From Roseomonas sp. KE2513 (GTDB lineage Bacteria > Pseudomonadota > Alphaproteobacteria > Acetobacterales > Acetobacteraceae): DNA of 64,000 nucleotides. The position numbers and the translations under genes were made by a program. Below, piece after piece: positions 53,329-62,866 of this stretch (its first letter is position 1; each line of letters opens with the position of its first letter). The notes beneath the pieces were generated by a model that worked only from the letters and a program-made list of their open reading frames with translations, was not told the DNA's origin and did not search any database. Location of the stretch: assembly GCF_016107305.1 (NCBI RefSeq), contig NZ_RCVR01000003.1:241487-305486 (forward strand), given 5' to 3'.

Positions 53329-53834
53329 TGCACCATTACGAGCACTTCTGGCTCGACCCGAAGTTCTGGGTCGCCGTCTCCTTCGTCATCTTCCTGCTGC
53401 TGCTTGGCCGGAACGTCTGGACGAAGGCCATGGCCGCGCTCGACGCCCGCGCCGAGGGCGTGCGGACCGAGCTGGCCGAGGCCACCCGGCTGCGCGCCGA
53501 GGCGGAGGCCATGCGCAAGCAGGCCGAGGCCGACCGTGCCGCCGCCGTTTCCGAGGCGGAGGCGATGATCACCCGCGCCCGTGCCGAGGCCGACCGCGTG
53601 GCCGCCGCCGCGACCGCCGAGGCCGAGGCGAGCGCCGCCCGGCGCGAGCGCATGGCGATGGACCGCATCGCCGCCGCCGAGGCGAGCGCGCTGGCCGAGG
53701 TGCGCCAGGCCGCGGCCGAGATCGCGGCCAGTGCCGCGCGCTCTGTCATCGCGGAGAAGCTGACGGCTGAGGCCGATGCCGCGATGGTGGACAAGGCCGT
53801 CGCTGACCTGCCGCGGGCGCTGCGCGCCGCCTGA
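53328..53834 (+). CDS. atpF: ATP synthase F0 subunit b
   Basis: 168 residues: one N-terminal membrane helix (FWVAVSFVIFLLLLGRNVW) and a long Ala/Glu/Arg helical stalk that pairs with b' to hold F1. A GTG at 53325 is an alternative start by one codon. The end is followed by a strong hairpin terminator, so the operon stops here. Confidence 0.92.
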   Translation: MHHYEHFWLDPKFWVAVSFVIFLLLLGRNVWTKAMAALDARAEGVRTELAEATRLRAEAEAMRKQAEADRAAAVSEAEAMITRARAEADRVAAAATAEAEASAARRERMAMDRIAAAEASALAEVRQAAAEIAASAARSVIAEKLTAEADAAMVDKAVADLPRALRAA

Positions 53835-53862
53835 GCCGGTCTTCGGATCGGAGCTGACCTGG

Positions 53863-53884
53863 ACGGGGGCCCCAGGGCCCCCGT
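53863..53884 (+). terminator. Terminator hairpin after atpF
   Basis: A perfect 10-bp inverted repeat (ACGGGGGCCC / GGGCCCCCGT) separated by two bases, 28 bases after the atpF stop. It closes the F0 cluster. No long T-run follows. Confidence 0.7.
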
Positions 53885-53973
53885 TCGCGTTTGCGCGGGC
53901 CGGTGCGTCCCCGTTTGCTTTTCCTCCGCGCCCGACTAGCCTCCCCACGGGATTCCGAATGGGGAGACAAGGG

Positions 53974-55557
53974 ATGCGACGATACCTCCTGGCCGGCGCC
54001 GCGGCGCTGATGCTCTGCGCGGGTGCCGGCATGGGCGCCGCCGATGCCGCGACCTTCCGCTGGGCCAATGACGGTGACGTCAACTCCATGGACCCCTACG
54101 CGCGGAACGAGACCTTCCTTCTCTCCTTCACCTCGAACATCTACGAGCCGCTGGTCCGGCGGAACCGCGAGCTGAAGATCGAGCCCGCGCTCGCCACCTC
54201 CTGGGAGCAGACCGCGCCCACCGTGTGGCGCCTGCACCTGCGCCAGGGCGTGAAGTTCCACGACGGCACGCCCTTCACCGCCGACGACGTGCTGTTCAGC
54301 GCGACCCGCGTGCGCGCGCAGGGCTCGAACCTCACCTCCGTGCTCTCCTCGGTGAAGGAGCTGCGGAAGATCGACGACTTCACCGTCGAGTTCGAGACGA
54401 ACACGCCCGATCCGATCTTTCTCGAGGAGATCACCACTTGGGGGATCATGTCCAAGCGCTGGGCGGAGGCGAACAACGCCACCCAGGCCGTGGACCTGAC
54501 GACCGGCCAGGAGAACTTCGCCACCCGCAACACCAACGGCACCGGGCCCTTCGTGCTGGTCAGCCGCGAGCCCGACCGCCGCACGGTGCTGCGCCCGAAC
54601 CCGAACTGGTGGGACAAGCCGGAGCACAACCTCGATGAGGTGGTGTTCAACGTCATCGGCAACGACGCGACCCGCATCGCCGCCCTTCTCTCGGGCGAGA
54701 TCGACATGGTCTATACCGTGCCGCCGCAGGACACCGACCGGCTGAGCCGCGCGCAAGGCGTGCGCGTTCACCAGGGGCCGGAGCTGCGCACCGTCTTCCT
54801 CGGCATGGATCAGTCTCGTGACGAGCTGCTGAAGTCCGACGTACGCGGCCGCAATCCCTTCCGCGACGTGCGCGTGCGCCGCGCGATGCAGCAGGCGATC
54901 GACCTTGAGGCGATCAAGACGCGCATCATGCGCGGCCAGTCGCGGCCGACCTCGCTCATGTTCGGCCCGGGCGTGAACGGCTTCGTGGAGTCCGAGGACC
55001 GCGTGGTGCGGCCGAACATCGACGCGGCCAAGCGCCTGCTGACCGAGGCCGGCTATCCCAACGGCTTCGGCGTGACGATGGACTGCCCGAACGACCGTTA
55101 CGTGAACGACGAAGCGATCTGCACCGCCGTCGTTTCCATGCTGGCGCGCATCGGCATCCGCGTGACGCTGAACGCCCAGACCCGCGCGCGCTACTTCGCG
55201 GAAATCCTGGCGCCCCGCTACCAGACGAGCTTCTACATGCTCGGCTGGACGCCCACGACCTACGACGCGCACAACACCTTCTACAACATCATGGGCACCC
55301 GCGGCGGCACGCGCGGTGTGTTCAACTCGGGCGGCTGGAGCAACGCGCGCTTCGACGAGCTGACGAACCAGATCGGCGTGGAACTCGACCCCGCGAAGCG
55401 CCAGCAGCTGATCAACGAGGCGAACCGCATCCACACCGAGGAGGTGGGGCATATTCCCCTTCACCAGCAGGTGGTGGTCTGGGCAGCGCGGCAGAATGTC
55501 ACGCTGCAGCTGATGGCGGATAACTACTTCCCGCTGCGCTACGTGCGGGTTCAGTAA
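53974..55557 (+). CDS. ABC transporter substrate-binding protein, family 5 (peptide/opine type)
   Basis: 527 residues with a signal peptide (RRYLLAGAAALMLCAGAGMG...ADA) and the DppA-class fold: VNSMDPYARNETF, FHDGTPFTADDVLF, GTGPFVLVSREPDRR and FYMLGWTPTTYDAHNTFYN. It resembles a periplasmic dipeptide or other oligopeptide binder. ATG 53974 has GGGGAGACAAGGG just before it as a possible ribosome-binding site; 53959 is an alternative. No transporter genes are adjacent. Confidence 0.9.
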   Translation: MRRYLLAGAAALMLCAGAGMGAADAATFRWANDGDVNSMDPYARNETFLLSFTSNIYEPLVRRNRELKIEPALATSWEQTAPTVWRLHLRQGVKFHDGTPFTADDVLFSATRVRAQGSNLTSVLSSVKELRKIDDFTVEFETNTPDPIFLEEITTWGIMSKRWAEANNATQAVDLTTGQENFATRNTNGTGPFVLVSREPDRRTVLRPNPNWWDKPEHNLDEVVFNVIGNDATRIAALLSGEIDMVYTVPPQDTDRLSRAQGVRVHQGPELRTVFLGMDQSRDELLKSDVRGRNPFRDVRVRRAMQQAIDLEAIKTRIMRGQSRPTSLMFGPGVNGFVESEDRVVRPNIDAAKRLLTEAGYPNGFGVTMDCPNDRYVNDEAICTAVVSMLARIGIRVTLNAQTRARYFAEILAPRYQTSFYMLGWTPTTYDAHNTFYNIMGTRGGTRGVFNSGGWSNARFDELTNQIGVELDPAKRQQLINEANRIHTEEVGHIPLHQQVVVWAARQNVTLQLMADNYFPLRYVRVQ

Positions 55558-55848
55558 GGGGTCAGTGTTGGTGGCCTCTGGGAGGCCCTGCCTCCCAGAC
55601 CCTCCGCCGGGGAGCCAACGGGCTCCCCGGACTCCGCGCTCTGTTTTTCCGTACCAGCTAGGCAAGAACAGCGCCCTTGAAAGATCATTTTTGCCGCGCA
55701 GGCTGACCACTCAGTCGCCTGAGGTCATGGACCTCGTGCACGTCAAACAGATCGGGGTGGCCGAGCCATCTCCGCTCGGGACAAACGTTTCGCGTTTGCC
55801 CGGGGATTCAGGAGGAAGCAGCGCCTCCTCCTGGGGCCACCGCCTCGA
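55558..55848. other. Convergent intergenic region with two terminator-like hairpins
   Basis: Between the convergent binding protein and radical SAM genes. A hairpin CTGGGAGG/CCTCCCAG (55578-55598) and a stronger CCGGGGAGCC/GGCTCCCCGG (55607-55630), followed by TTTTT at 55643, form a terminator for the binding protein. A looser CAGGAGG/CCTCCTG pair lies near 55819-55840. This region does not share the AATTCC element of the other convergent gaps, and I see no gene in it. Confidence 0.7.
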
Positions 55849-56967
55849 TCAGAGCAGAACCAGCTGCCGCTCCTCGGCCCCCGGCACCGCGAATTGCGAG
55901 CAGTCGAGCGAGCCGTTCTCCCGCGCGCTGTCCATGCCCAGGCGCTTCATCATGACGGCGAAGCGGCGGGCCAGCATGTCGGCATAGGGGCCGGTGCCGG
56001 TCTGGCGGATGCCGAAGCGGGGGTCGTAGGCCTTGCCGGCGCGGGTCTCGCGAACGAGGGCGAGGACGCGGGCGGCGCGGTCGGGCATGTGGGCGTTCAG
56101 CCAGTCCTCGAACATCTGCCGGATTTCCAGCGGCAGGCGCAGCAGGACGTAGCCGGCCGAGCGGGCGCCGTGGGCGTGCGCGGCCTCCATCACCTTCTCC
56201 AACTCCGCATCGTTCACGCCGGGGATCATCGGCGCGGCGAGGACGCCGACGGGGATACCGGCTCGGGAGAGCTCGTGCATCGCGGCCAGGCGGCGCAGCG
56301 GTGTGGCCGCGCGCGGCTCCATGATGCGGGCGAGGCGGTTGTCGAGCGTGGTGACGGAAAGGCAGACCTGCACGAGGTTGCGCGCGGCCATGCGGGTCAG
56401 GATGTCCATGTCCCGGAGCACGCCCGCGGACTTGGTGACGATGGTCACGGGGTGGTTGAAGCGCTCCAGCACCTCGAGCACCGAGCGGGTCAGGCGCAGG
56501 GTGCGCTCCACCGGCTGGTAGGGATCGGTGTTGGAGCCGAGGGCGATCGGGCGCGGCACGTAGCCGGGCTTGCTGATCTCCTTCTCCAGCAGGCTCGCGA
56601 CCTCGGGCTTGAACAGGAGGCGGGATTCGAAGTCGAGGCCCGGGGAGAGGCCGATATAGGCGTGGGTGGGCCGGGCGTAGCAGTAGATGCAGCCGTGCTC
56701 GCAGCCCTTGTAGGGGTTCACCGAACGGTCGAAGCCGATATCCGGGCTGTCGTTCCAGGTCAGGGCCGAGCGGGCGTTGTCCCGCGTAAGGGAGGTGGCC
56801 AGCGGCGGCAGGTCGGCCAGCGTCTCGGCAAGCGTTCCCCAGCCATCGTCGAAGGCGTCCGTGCGCGCGCGCTCGAAGCGGTTCGGCGGGTTGGAGACCG
56901 CGCCGCGGCCCCGGTGGAGTGGGGATCGGCCGAGAGGAAGAGGGCTGCCCAGGCTGCCGTCCGGCAT
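55849..56967 (-). CDS. PA0069-family radical SAM protein (SplB-like)
   Basis: 372 residues. The 4Fe-4S radical SAM site is NPYKGCEHGCIYCYARPTHA (CxxxCxxC), with IALGSNTDPYQPVE, TKSAGVLRDMDIL and IPVGVLAAPMIPGVND typical of the PA0069 subgroup of SplB-like proteins. The N-terminal ~60 residues are Pro/Arg-rich; the reaction is unknown. It is followed at some distance by a divergent secreted-protein gene and convergent with the binding protein. Confidence 0.88.
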   Translation of the reverse strand: MPDGSLGSPLPLGRSPLHRGRGAVSNPPNRFERARTDAFDDGWGTLAETLADLPPLATSLTRDNARSALTWNDSPDIGFDRSVNPYKGCEHGCIYCYARPTHAYIGLSPGLDFESRLLFKPEVASLLEKEISKPGYVPRPIALGSNTDPYQPVERTLRLTRSVLEVLERFNHPVTIVTKSAGVLRDMDILTRMAARNLVQVCLSVTTLDNRLARIMEPRAATPLRRLAAMHELSRAGIPVGVLAAPMIPGVNDAELEKVMEAAHAHGARSAGYVLLRLPLEIRQMFEDWLNAHMPDRAARVLALVRETRAGKAYDPRFGIRQTGTGPYADMLARRFAVMMKRLGMDSARENGSLDCSQFAVPGAEERQLVLL

Positions 56968-57098
56968 GATGGCCTCCTATGGAGTTCGCCTTGTGTTCTC
57001 CAAGATTTGGGCATTCCGCCCCCTAATCGTCAAGAACAAGGAGGGAACAAGGATGTGAAACCGGCGCCCTGCAGACCTTCCCGCAGGACGGCCGCGTT

Positions 57099-57743
57099 TC
57101 AGCGCCAGACGACGTCGGTGCGGCTGCAGGTCTCGACGCCGCGCCGTTCGGCGGAGGCACCGTTGTTGTAGACCACGCGGATATCGGCCGCGCAGCTGCC
57201 GCCGTTCGGTAGCTGGATATAGAGGGTCTGGCCCGGCCCCATCACGTTGCTGCCCAGCCGGTCCGCCCCCCAGTTCGACTGGGAGGAGAGCGAGATGTAA
57301 AGCTCTCGAATGACCATCCCGGAGCGGTTGACGAAGTTGAAGGAGGGGTTCCCGCCGCGCGGCGCCGCGATAGTCGCGCCCGCGCCGGGGCCCATGCCGA
57401 CAGTGGCGCCCGCCCCGGCCCCTCCGCCGCCACCGCCGAAGGCGATCGTGCTGATGGAGCAGGCATTGAGGCCCATCCGGGTCTCCTCCCGCCCGCTGGC
57501 ATAGGTCACGCGCACGTCGAGGATGCAGTCCCCGAAGTTCGGCGTGACGAAGACGCGGTTGCCGGCGGGCAGCACGCTGTTGCCGAGGATATCCGGTCCC
57601 CAGTTCGAGAGGCGGGAGGCGGAGACATTCGCCGTCTGGATGGTGTCGCTGGTGTTGTTGATCAGCCAGAAGCGGTTCTGTGCCTCTGCCGGCGTGGCCG
57701 CGAGGCCTGCGAGCAGCGCGAGGAGGACGATCAAGGCACGCAT
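57099..57743 (-). CDS. Secreted protein with two tandem copies of an unknown domain
   Basis: 214 residues. A signal peptide (MRALIVLLALLAGLAATPAEA) is followed by two copies of an ~80-residue domain: FWLINNTSDTI...SNWGPDILGNSVLPAGNRVF...DCILDVRV and FNFVNRSGMVI...SNWGADRLGSNVMGPGQTLY...SCAADIRV, joined by a Gly/Ala-rich linker. Each copy has SNWGxDxLG and a paired Cys (DCILDVRV/SCAADIRV and NACSIS/ETCSRT) that could form a disulfide. The family is not one I recognise. ATG 57743 gives a proper signal peptide. Confidence 0.75.
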   Translation of the reverse strand: MRALIVLLALLAGLAATPAEAQNRFWLINNTSDTIQTANVSASRLSNWGPDILGNSVLPAGNRVFVTPNFGDCILDVRVTYASGREETRMGLNACSISTIAFGGGGGGAGAGATVGMGPGAGATIAAPRGGNPSFNFVNRSGMVIRELYISLSSQSNWGADRLGSNVMGPGQTLYIQLPNGGSCAADIRVVYNNGASAERRGVETCSRTDVVWR

Positions 57744-57944
57744 CGAATTCGTTGCTCCACCGGTCGGACAAGACGTTACGGAGCGAAACACAGCCTGTCA
57801 TGACCGGGAAATTCCCTCTTCGTGAGGAAACTCCTTCTCCGATGGTTTGAAACTGCCGCAGGAATGCCACAGTCCATAGGCCTGAGGACCGGCAGAGAAG
57901 GTGGTGCTGGCGTCTCACGGGCTAGTGATCCTACGCTGCACCGC

Positions 57945-59768
57945 ATGATGCCGCCCGAGGTCCTTCCACCCCCCGCCGCCCCTCTCGCGCCCCCCGGCCG
58001 TCCCCTCGGCAAGAGCCGGCGCGGCCGGATGCTGCTGCTGGCGGCAGCCCTGCTCACCGGTTGTGCCGCGGGCGGGAACTCCGTATCCGCGCCGGGCGCC
58101 GAGGGGGCAGGCCCGATGGAGGCGGCGCCCGCTGCCTCGCCAGTGGCCGCGCGGCGGGGTGTGCCTGTTCCGGCTCCGGTAGCGGCGCCTGAGGGCGTCT
58201 TCGGCGCCTATCTCGCCGGGCGGCTGGCCGCGAATGAGAGCGATGCCTCGGCCGCAGCGGACGCGCTTCTCTCCGCCCTCGCGGCCGATCCGGACGAGCC
58301 GGAGATCCTAACGCGCGCCTTCAGCGCCGCGGTGATGGATGGCCGTTCGGACGCGGTGCGCCTGGCCCGCCGCCTGCCCGAGAGCCAGCTCGCCGCGCTG
58401 CTGCTGGCCGGTTCCGACGCCCAGGCCGGGCGCTGGGATCGGGCGGAGGCGCGCATCCGCGGCCTTCCCCGTCAGGGCAGCGCGCAGATCCTCCAGCCCC
58501 TGCTGCTGGCCTGGGCCCAGGCCGGGCGCGGGAACGCCGACGCGGCGCTCGCGACCCTCCGGCCCTTCGTGGAGGGCGGGCAGCTCCGCGCGGTGGCCGC
58601 GCTGCACGGGGCGATGATCGCGGACCTCGCCGGGCGCGTGCGGGAGGCCGAGCGGATGATTCGCATCGCTGTCGCGGAGTCCGGGGAGCCCAACCTGCGG
58701 CTGACGACCATCGCGGCCGGGATCCTCGCCCGCGCCGGGAGGGAGGCGGACGGCGGGCGGCTTTTCGACGCCATGGCGCTCGGTTCCGACGACGTCGCGC
58801 TCACGGCCGGCACGGCCGCGCGGCGCGCGGCGCTGTCCGGGCGCGCGGTCGCCTCCCCGGTCGAGGGGATGGCCGAGGCGCAGGTGGCGCTCGGGGCCTC
58901 GCTCCGCCGGCAGGGGGCGCCGGAGCTCTCCCTTATCCTCGCGCGGCTCTCGCTGCGGCTGCGGCCGGGCTTCGCGCCGGCCCTTATCCTCGCCGCCGAG
59001 AGCCTGGCGGATGAGCGCCACTCCGAATCCGCGCTGGCGGTGCTCACCAGCGTGCCCTCGGAGGACGCGATGGCGCCGCTCGCCGCGCTGCGCCGGGCGT
59101 CGCTGCTCAGCCGCCTCGGGCGGGGGGAGGAGGCGGTGGTTCTGCTGCGGCGCATGGCCGATGCCCAGCCGGGCGCGCCGCAGCCGGCCGTGGCGATCGC
59201 CGACGTGCTGCGGGCCCAGGGCCGGCACGCCGAGGCCGCGGCCGCCTATGGAGTGGCGATCGAGCGCCTCCCCCGTCGCGGCGCCGCGGACTGGCCGCTG
59301 TATTACGCCCGCGCGGTGGTGCGCGAGCTGGCGGGGGACTGGCCGGGGGCGGAGGCGGATCTGCGGCAGGCGCTCGCGCTCTCACCGGACCAGCCCTCGG
59401 TGCTGAATCACCTCGCCTATGCCTGGGTGGAGCGCGGGGAGCGGCTCGACGAGGCGCGCGGCATGCTGGAGCGCGCGGTGGCCGCCCGCCCGCAGGACGG
59501 CAACATCGCCGACAGTCTCGGCTGGGCGCTGTTCCGGACAGGCGACCTTGCGGGCGCCATTCGCTGGCTGGAGCGCGCGGCGGAGCTGGAGGCGCGCAGC
59601 GCGGTCATCAACGACCATCTCGGCGACGCCTACTGGGCGGCCGGGCGCCGTGCGGAGGCGGGCTTCCAATGGCGCCGGGCGCTCGGCATGGAGCTGGAGG
59701 CGGGCGACGCGGCGCGGGTGGAGGCGAAGCTGCGCGACGGCCTGCCCTCCGCCACGGCGCTGCGATGA
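57945..59768 (+). CDS. TPR-repeat lipoprotein
   Basis: 607 residues from ATG 57945. A lipobox (MLLLAAALLTGC, Cys about residue 44) lies after a long Pro-rich leader; a start at 58029 would give a standard lipoprotein signal. The rest is made of TPR-like helical repeats (for example WPGAEADLRQALALSPDQPSV, LDEARGMLERAVAARPQDGN), so it is probably an outer-membrane assembly scaffold. It is followed by ispE with a few bases between, which is a common neighbour arrangement in alphaproteobacteria. Confidence 0.85.
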   Translation: MMPPEVLPPPAAPLAPPGRPLGKSRRGRMLLLAAALLTGCAAGGNSVSAPGAEGAGPMEAAPAASPVAARRGVPVPAPVAAPEGVFGAYLAGRLAANESDASAAADALLSALAADPDEPEILTRAFSAAVMDGRSDAVRLARRLPESQLAALLLAGSDAQAGRWDRAEARIRGLPRQGSAQILQPLLLAWAQAGRGNADAALATLRPFVEGGQLRAVAALHGAMIADLAGRVREAERMIRIAVAESGEPNLRLTTIAAGILARAGREADGGRLFDAMALGSDDVALTAGTAARRAALSGRAVASPVEGMAEAQVALGASLRRQGAPELSLILARLSLRLRPGFAPALILAAESLADERHSESALAVLTSVPSEDAMAPLAALRRASLLSRLGRGEEAVVLLRRMADAQPGAPQPAVAIADVLRAQGRHAEAAAAYGVAIERLPRRGAADWPLYYARAVVRELAGDWPGAEADLRQALALSPDQPSVLNHLAYAWVERGERLDEARGMLERAVAARPQDGNIADSLGWALFRTGDLAGAIRWLERAAELEARSAVINDHLGDAYWAAGRRAEAGFQWRRALGMELEAGDAARVEAKLRDGLPSATALR

Positions 59769-59775
59769 GCGTGCG

Positions 59776-60642
59776 GTGCACCGGTCCGTGACACCCTCGG
59801 AGGACGCGCCCGCGAAGGTGAACCTGCATCTGCACGTCACCGGCCGGCGGGCGGACGGGTATCACCTGCTCGACAGCCTCGTGGTCTTTGCCGGTGCCGC
59901 GGACAAGGTTTCGGTGCGGGCGGGGGAGGGCGTGACGCTCGACCTCGGCGGGCCGGAGGGGGGCGCCCTCTCGGCAGAACCCGACAACCTCGTGCTGCGG
60001 GCGGCGCGGCTGCTGGCCGAAGCCGCGGAGCGCCCGCTGCCGGGCGCCGCGCTGCACCTTGAGAAGCGGTTGCCGGTGGCTTCCGGGATCGGCGGCGGTT
60101 CGGCCGACGCGGCCGCCGCGCTGCGGGCGCTGGACCGCTTCTGGGGCCTGGAGATGGGTGCGGCGCGGCTGGAGGCGCTGGCCCTGCGATTGGGTGCGGA
60201 CGTGCCGGTCTGCATTGGCTCCCTTCCGGCGCGGATGAGGGGCGTGGGCGAGGTTTTGACCCCGGCGCCGCGCCTTCCAGCCTTCGGGCTGGTTCTCGCC
60301 AATCCGCGCGTCGCCCTGCCGACACCGGCTGTCTTCGCCGGGCGCAAGGGCGCCTTCTCGGCCCCCGCCGCGCTGCCCTCGGGCTGGACGGATGCCGCAG
60401 CCTTGGCGGAGGGGCTGCGGGCGCTGCGGAACGACCTGGAGCCGCCTGCCATCGCCCTCTGCCCGCCGGTGGCGGCGGTGCTGGCCGCGCTGGAGGCCCT
60501 GCCGGGGGCGCTGATGGCCCGGATGAGCGGCTCCGGCGCCACCTGCTTCGCCGTCTTCGCGGATGGCGAGCGGGCGGCACGGGCGGCGGAGGCGCTGCCC
60601 GCCGCCTGGTGGCGCTGGGGTGGTGCCGCGCGCGGCGGTTGA
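59776..60642 (+). CDS. ispE: 4-diphosphocytidyl-2-C-methyl-D-erythritol kinase
   Basis: 288 residues of the GHMP kinase superfamily. It phosphorylates CDP-methylerythritol in the MEP isoprenoid pathway. Motifs: APAKVNLHLHVTGRRADGYH at the N-terminus, PVASGIGGGSADAAA (ATP loop) and the C-terminal MARMSGSGATCFA. Start is uncertain; GTG 59776 and GTG 59788 are both possible and no ATG is available in frame. Follows the TPR lipoprotein closely. Confidence 0.9.
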   Translation: MHRSVTPSEDAPAKVNLHLHVTGRRADGYHLLDSLVVFAGAADKVSVRAGEGVTLDLGGPEGGALSAEPDNLVLRAARLLAEAAERPLPGAALHLEKRLPVASGIGGGSADAAAALRALDRFWGLEMGAARLEALALRLGADVPVCIGSLPARMRGVGEVLTPAPRLPAFGLVLANPRVALPTPAVFAGRKGAFSAPAALPSGWTDAAALAEGLRALRNDLEPPAIALCPPVAAVLAALEALPGALMARMSGSGATCFAVFADGERAARAAEALPAAWWRWGGAARGG

Positions 60643-60731
60643 GCGCGGTCGAAAGCTGCCTTTCGGGGCTTTACGCGGGGCGCGGCGGAGGACATGTTCC
60701 GCCCGGCCCAGGCTCCTTGGCCAAGGGCTGG

Positions 60732-60806
<75 letters not shown>

Positions 60807-60930
60807 ACCTTCTTTAGCTTCTTCGCAGTTTCGCTAGCCCCTGCTGTGTCGGGCAGGAAGGCCAGTGGTTCCGGGCTTTTCTGTCGGGCTGATTGGGGCC
60901 AGGCTCTCAGAGAGACGCTTTCGTCGGGCG

Positions 60931-61611
60931 ATGGACCGTGGCATGAACATGGACGATCCCTCGGCGGAGGACGCCGCCTGGACGTTGGCCGCACGGCCGG
61001 TCACGAGCCCGCTCTGCGATGCTTTTTTCCTGGTTGCCGAAAGCGTCTACGTCGGGCCGGAGAGTGGCATGACCCCGACGCAGTGGGAGGCGGAGCGTAT
61101 TCCCCTGCCCAGGCCAAACCTTCCCCTGCGTGCGCCGTCCCGGGTGGCAGCCGCGGACGTGGCGGGGAAGGAGGACGTCCTGGCCGCGCACTACGATGGG
61201 CTGATCCGCGTTGCCCAGTCGCACGGCAGGACCAGGGCGCTGGCCGAACCCTTTCCCTTCTTCGCCATTCGGCCGGCTCTTCTCGATAGCGAGGAGGTTC
61301 TGGCCTCCTGGCCCTGGAGCGACACCCTTCCCGAAGCTCTCGGCGTGCTGGAGGTGCTGTCCCGCGTCGGGGAAGCCGCGCCGGGCAGGGTCATCCTGGA
61401 CGAGTTGGAGCAGGGCTGGGGGCTTCGGATAGTGGCCGGGCAAGGGACGATCTGCCTCGTGGAATGGGATGGCGAGGGGCCGCCGCCGGCCGATGCGGCT
61501 TGGTGCCTGGAAGCGTCCGTGCTGGCCGGGCAGGCCGCGGAAGCGCGGGACCGGTTGCGATCGGTGCATGTGCGGCTTACGCAGCTGCTCGGCTGGGACT
61601 TCTGGTCGTAA
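60931..61611 (+). CDS. Hypothetical protein downstream of tRNA-Gln
   Basis: 226 residues, cytosolic in style, acidic, with no recognised domain. Internal landmarks: CDAFFLVAESVYVGPESGMT, HYDGLIRVAQSHGRTRALAE, GRVILDELEQGWGLRIVAGQ. It begins about 125 bases after the tRNA-Gln gene. Start is uncertain: ATG 60931, 60943 or 60949 are possible and a longer start at 60865 runs toward the tRNA. Codon bias is somewhat less G/C-extreme than its neighbours, but this alone does not show transfer. Confidence 0.6.
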   Translation: MDRGMNMDDPSAEDAAWTLAARPVTSPLCDAFFLVAESVYVGPESGMTPTQWEAERIPLPRPNLPLRAPSRVAAADVAGKEDVLAAHYDGLIRVAQSHGRTRALAEPFPFFAIRPALLDSEEVLASWPWSDTLPEALGVLEVLSRVGEAAPGRVILDELEQGWGLRIVAGQGTICLVEWDGEGPPPADAAWCLEASVLAGQAAEARDRLRSVHVRLTQLLGWDFWS

Positions 61612-61776
61612 GCGCCGTTGCGGAGCAGAGCGTAGGTCAGGTCGATGCTCCGCGCCCCGATCGCTCCGAGCAGGTGGCATAGCAATCCTTTCGCATAGCC
61701 CTGCGCGAAAACGGACGTGCTACCCTGGGCGGCAGCCAAGCGCGCCACGGACTCATTAGGGCGTGGCGAAAGAACC
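61612..61776. other. Gap between two unrelated genes
   Basis: About 165 bases of mixed composition, less GC-rich than average. A minus-strand frame crosses it and reads LLCHLLGAIGARSIDLTY, but I do not recognise it as a protein or a transposase remnant. No terminator is obvious. Confidence 0.4.
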
Positions 61777-62790
61777 CTAGCTGCTCACTTCGTGCGTTGC
61801 TGCCTCCCCCTCTCTCCAGCGCTCGTTCAGGCGCCACAGCCCGAGGGCAAAGGCGAGCATCAGCACGCCGCCGCCGAAGAGGCTGAGAGGTGTGGCACCG
61901 AGCCGTTCGAACCACTGGGTGTAGAAGTGAATGCCGCCGAAGACGCAGGCAAGATTCAGCACCCAGCGGCGGTTCGTCCGTCCGGCCCAGACCGCCGCCA
62001 CGGCCAGTGCGACGGCCCAGGCGATGCTGAAGGCGCCGGCCGGAATGGCGCGGCCGAGGCTGCGCTGGATCCAACCGGCGTCGTCGCCCCAGAGTGATCC
62101 GACCCAGAAACCGAGATTGACAAGAAGCAGCGCCGTGCGCGCCGCGATGTTCGCCAGCCGCTCCCCCGCGGCACGCAGGCGCGGCGCGCCCCCATGTGCG
62201 ACCGCCGCCAGGGCCGAGAAGGCGAGCACCGTCGCCAGCGGTTGCTCCACGCCCAGCGCATAGAAGGCGTGTCCGTAGGCGGCGCCGCTGCCGAGCGCGG
62301 CGGAGAGCAGCAGGACCGCGAGCGCGATCAGCAGTCCGCTGCCCACCAGGATGGCGGAGCCGGTGAACAGCGCCGCGACGAGGAGAAGGGCCGCCTGCAG
62401 TCCGAGGAGCGGCCCCACCTCCTCCCCCACTGCAGGTGAGGCGCCGTTGAGGCTCGTCTGGCCGCTGCTGAGCAGGAGGATACTGGCGCCGAGCAGCAGC
62501 GCCGCGACGAGGACAAGGATGGTGGCCAGCACGCCCCATCGCGCGTGGCCCACGAGCGCCAGCCAAGCCCCGGCTGCCATCAGGAGAAGGCCAAGCGGGA
62601 TGGCGGTCAGAAGGCTTGGCAGCAGCGCCACAATGCCGGCGCTGACCGCGACCACGCCGAAGCCGACGAGGGCGTTGACCAGCAGGGAGCCGGTGTCGCG
62701 CTGCCCCAGGCGGGAGAGGCGGTCGTGCTCCTCCCGCGTGATCTGTCCCTCCTGCAGCAGCCGCGAAAGGTCGAGCGTGACCTTCACCAT
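61777..62790 (-). CDS. DUF2157-like membrane protein
   Basis: 337 residues from ATG 62790. The N-terminus (LDLSRLLQEGQITREEHDRL) is the soluble start of DUF2157 proteins; the rest has about ten membrane helices. Function unknown; the domain occurs in many bacterial membrane proteins. Ends in NERWREGEAATHEVSS. It is read after a second unknown membrane gene at 62867-63385 on the same strand. Confidence 0.8.
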   Translation of the reverse strand: MVKVTLDLSRLLQEGQITREEHDRLSRLGQRDTGSLLVNALVGFGVVAVSAGIVALLPSLLTAIPLGLLLMAAGAWLALVGHARWGVLATILVLVAALLLGASILLLSSGQTSLNGASPAVGEEVGPLLGLQAALLLVAALFTGSAILVGSGLLIALAVLLLSAALGSGAAYGHAFYALGVEQPLATVLAFSALAAVAHGGAPRLRAAGERLANIAARTALLLVNLGFWVGSLWGDDAGWIQRSLGRAIPAGAFSIAWAVALAVAAVWAGRTNRRWVLNLACVFGGIHFYTQWFERLGATPLSLFGGGVLMLAFALGLWRLNERWREGEAATHEVSS

Positions 62791-62866
62791 CCTGGCCTCG
62801 GCGGGGTCCTGCGCGAAGGGTGGCCGGTTCCCGGGCAGCCTATGCCTGCCGCCCGGCAGCGCCCTC

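Noticed and set aside
55558..55848. Seventh copy of the dispersed AATTCC element
   Set aside because: The region has terminator-like hairpins but lacks the AATTCC hairpin, the linker and the GCCTCGGG stem that define the element.
61637..61776. A transposase remnant on the minus strand
   Set aside because: The short translated segment did not match any insertion-sequence family I know, and no inverted repeats flank it.
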